From an uncultured Clostridia bacterium (GTDB taxonomy: Bacteria > Bacillota > Clostridia > Oscillospirales > CAG-272), in the NCBI GenBank assembly GCA_946407735.1, contig CAMJPL010000003.1:89457-153456 (forward strand): 64,000 nt of DNA. Direction: 5' to 3'. How positions within the stretch are numbered: the stretch's first letter is position 1; each line of letters starts with the position of its first letter. The notes under the pieces are model-generated. The model was given only the letters and a program-made list of their open reading frames with translations. It was not told the origin of the DNA and searched no databases. This document shows positions 62,527 to 64,000 of the stretch, one piece after another. A program made the translations under genes and the position numbers.

Positions 62527-63960
62527 TTGATACAGCTGAAGCCCGGTTTTTATCCTTTCTGGGATGACTGTATGACCGACGCGGGATATACCGACGCCGT
62601 TCTCTCGGTAAACCGTCCGGAAAGGATAGGGACGGTGATGACGGCCGACAGACCGTGGGAAGGGAATCAGACAAATTTCTTCAATATAATCAGGGAAGAC
62701 GGATTCTACCGCGCGTATTATCAGGCGAGGAATTATCCCGAGACATACGAGACGGTCATCTGCTGCGCCGAAAGCCCGGACGGTATCGTCTGGGACCGGC
62801 CCGAGCTCGGGATATGCGAGTTTCAGGGCTCGAAAAAAAACAATATCCTGCTGAGCAACGTCATCTGCAATTTCGTCATGAAGGATCCGAACCCGGAGTG
62901 TCCCCGGGATGAAGTATACAAGATGTTCGAGCCGTACTCCCCGACGAATTCCGGGCAGGACAGAGTGCTCAAGTGCTATACATCGGGCGATGGCATCCAT
63001 TTCAAAGAGCATCACGTCTGCGAAACTCCGTCACGCTACACCAATATGTTCGACAGCACGAACAGCGTGATCTGGGACCCGAACGACGGGAAGTACTACT
63101 GCTTCTTCCGCGGATATCACACCCTGCCGCCGGGAGGCGATAAGACGAATCCGGAAGGCATCGTCAGGGAAGTGAGGGTCATGTCGTCGGACGACTGCGT
63201 CCACTTCGGCGAGAGCGAGCCGCTGGATTACTCGGGAAGCATGGATTATCAGATATATACCGCCTGCGTCTTTCCATATCTCTACGACGACAGGTATTAT
63301 ATCGGTTTCCCCACGAGATACAACGTCCGCGCGGAATGGGACGACTGCTATGAGAAGCTGACCGGTAAGGATGACCGTCTCGCGAGGATGAAGGATGGCT
63401 CGCGTCTTGGACTCGCCGTTACCGACTGTCTGTTCATGTCGTCGAGAGACAGGAAAAACTGGTACAGGTTTGACGAAGCCGCGATAACTCCCGGCCCGGA
63501 GGACGGGTATAACTGGGAATACGGCGACTGCTTCCCCGTGCAGGGGCTGTATGAGACCGCCGGAAGGGTACCGGGCAGCGATACCGAATTGTCCTTGTAC
63601 AGCGAGGTCCATCACTGGACCGATAAGCCGGTCGAGCTTGAGAGATATGTCTATCGCAGAGACGGATTCGCGTCGTACAAGGCCGGATTCAGGGAAAAGA
63701 CTCTCCGCACTCTGCCGCTGACCGTTGAAGGAAGCCGTCTGAGCCTGAATTTCAGGTCGTCCGCCAGAGGGTATATAAAGGTCTCAGTTCTCGACGAATA
63801 CCGCAACCCGATCGACGGGTATGTGTCGTGCGCGCATTTCGGCGACACGACACATCGGCTCATCGGATTTGACAAGCCGCTGTCCGAGCTTGCCGGAAGA
63901 AAAGTCTGTCTCGACTTTGCCATGAGCGACGCCGAGCTGTATTCGATGACGATTGAATAA
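62527..63960 (+). CDS. Beta-propeller glycosidase-like protein
   Basis: A 477-residue protein with no signal peptide. Its body (about 30-380) reads as a five-bladed beta-propeller of the GH32/43-like type, with acidic repeats of the ESPDGI, DSTNSVIWDPNDGKYYCFFRG and YNWEYGDCFP kind; Asp/Glu residues in these stretches are candidate catalytic ones. The end (about 385-477) is a beta-sandwich with SARGYIKVSVLDEYR and LDFAMSDAELYS. The specific family is not known. The TTG at 62527 with a perfect AAAGGAGG 8 nt upstream is chosen; it is a single-gene unit with its own promoter and terminator. Confidence 0.78.
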   Translation: MIQLKPGFYPFWDDCMTDAGYTDAVLSVNRPERIGTVMTADRPWEGNQTNFFNIIREDGFYRAYYQARNYPETYETVICCAESPDGIVWDRPELGICEFQGSKKNNILLSNVICNFVMKDPNPECPRDEVYKMFEPYSPTNSGQDRVLKCYTSGDGIHFKEHHVCETPSRYTNMFDSTNSVIWDPNDGKYYCFFRGYHTLPPGGDKTNPEGIVREVRVMSSDDCVHFGESEPLDYSGSMDYQIYTACVFPYLYDDRYYIGFPTRYNVRAEWDDCYEKLTGKDDRLARMKDGSRLGLAVTDCLFMSSRDRKNWYRFDEAAITPGPEDGYNWEYGDCFPVQGLYETAGRVPGSDTELSLYSEVHHWTDKPVELERYVYRRDGFASYKAGFREKTLRTLPLTVEGSRLSLNFRSSARGYIKVSVLDEYRNPIDGYVSCAHFGDTTHRLIGFDKPLSELAGRKVCLDFAMSDAELYSMTIE

Positions 63961-63969
63961 ACGAAAGGA

Positions 63970-64000
63970 AAAACGGCCGGAAACCGATCCGGCCGTTTTC
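63970..64000 (+). terminator. Intrinsic terminator at the right edge
   Basis: Perfect 11-bp stem AAAACGGCCGG (63970-63980) with CCGGCCGTTTT (63989-63999), loop of 8, T-run of four at the edge of the window. Confidence 0.85.

Overview
This 64 kb window is a densely coding stretch of chromosome. It most likely comes from an uncultured, gut-type, low-to-mid GC-skewed member of Clostridia (Bacillota). The evidence is the Firmicutes gene order phoH-ybeY-era-recO, mutS2, rplM-rpsI with a structured leader, a class C sortase with a sortase-anchored pilin, G5/3D and SLH-type surface proteins, tandem PII and TM2 proteins, and many consensus sigma-A promoters (TTGACA or TTGAAA, 17 bp, TATAAT). The coding GC is high for the class. 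The family or genus cannot be fixed from sequence reading alone. I saw no rRNA, tRNA, insertion sequence, prophage or CRISPR array, and no gene-free stretch exceeds about 280 bp.

Layout. 0-3.5 kb: end of a TIM-barrel isomerase, a Gfo/Idh/MocA dehydrogenase, and a convergent sialidase plus uroporphyrinogen-decarboxylase-like pair. 3.6-6.5 kb: transaldolase-like aldolase, ABC exporter, thioredoxin. 6.5-9.4 kb (minus): GH36 alpha-galactosidase and a ComEC-like metallo-hydrolase. 9.5-15 kb: membrane protein, rplM-rpsI, a G5/3D cell-wall protein, glutamate dehydrogenase. 15-19.3 kb (minus): an esterase, pilin and sortase C locus and a membrane protein. 19.5-21.8 kb: an SLH-trypsin-PPC secreted protease. 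21.9-27.3 kb (minus): a tight four-gene operon (glycoside hydrolase-like, ceramidase-like hydrolase, DegT aminotransferase, metallophosphoesterase). 27.4-33.4 kb: phosphatase/SGNH pair, a large GH106-like hydrolase, and a DUF1538 membrane protein with a tandem PII-like protein. 33.5-41 kb: FAD oxidoreductase, then the housekeeping run phoH-ybeY-era-recO-mutS2. 41-51.7 kb: sugar operons (two TIM-barrel isomerases, rhaB, rhaA; AEC carrier, SIS protein, PRPP-synthetase-like protein, GH63-like hydrolase, Gfo/Idh/MocA). 51.7-56.7 kb (minus): AraC regulator, galT, galE, lipoprotein. 56.8-64 kb: Eis-like acetyltransferase, TM2 protein, ribbon-helix-helix protein, clpB, a YgbA-like protein and a beta-propeller glycosidase-like protein.

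How it works together. The accessory genes suggest a glycan-scavenging lifestyle. Host-type and plant-type sugars (sialic acid, alpha-galactose, rhamnose, acetylated sugars) would be released by hydrolases, many without a visible signal peptide and so probably acting on imported oligosaccharides, then funnelled through isomerases, kinases, Gfo/Idh/MocA dehydrogenases and the Leloir enzymes GalT/GalE. No rhamnulose-1-phosphate aldolase or galactokinase lies in the window. The most promising undescribed units are the DUF1538/tandem-PII module, the four-gene operon at 21.9-27.3 kb, the ribbon-helix-helix gene with tandem operator-like repeats upstream of clpB, and the inverted repeats before mutS2 and galT. 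All functions are inferred from sequence motifs read by eye; no database search was run.
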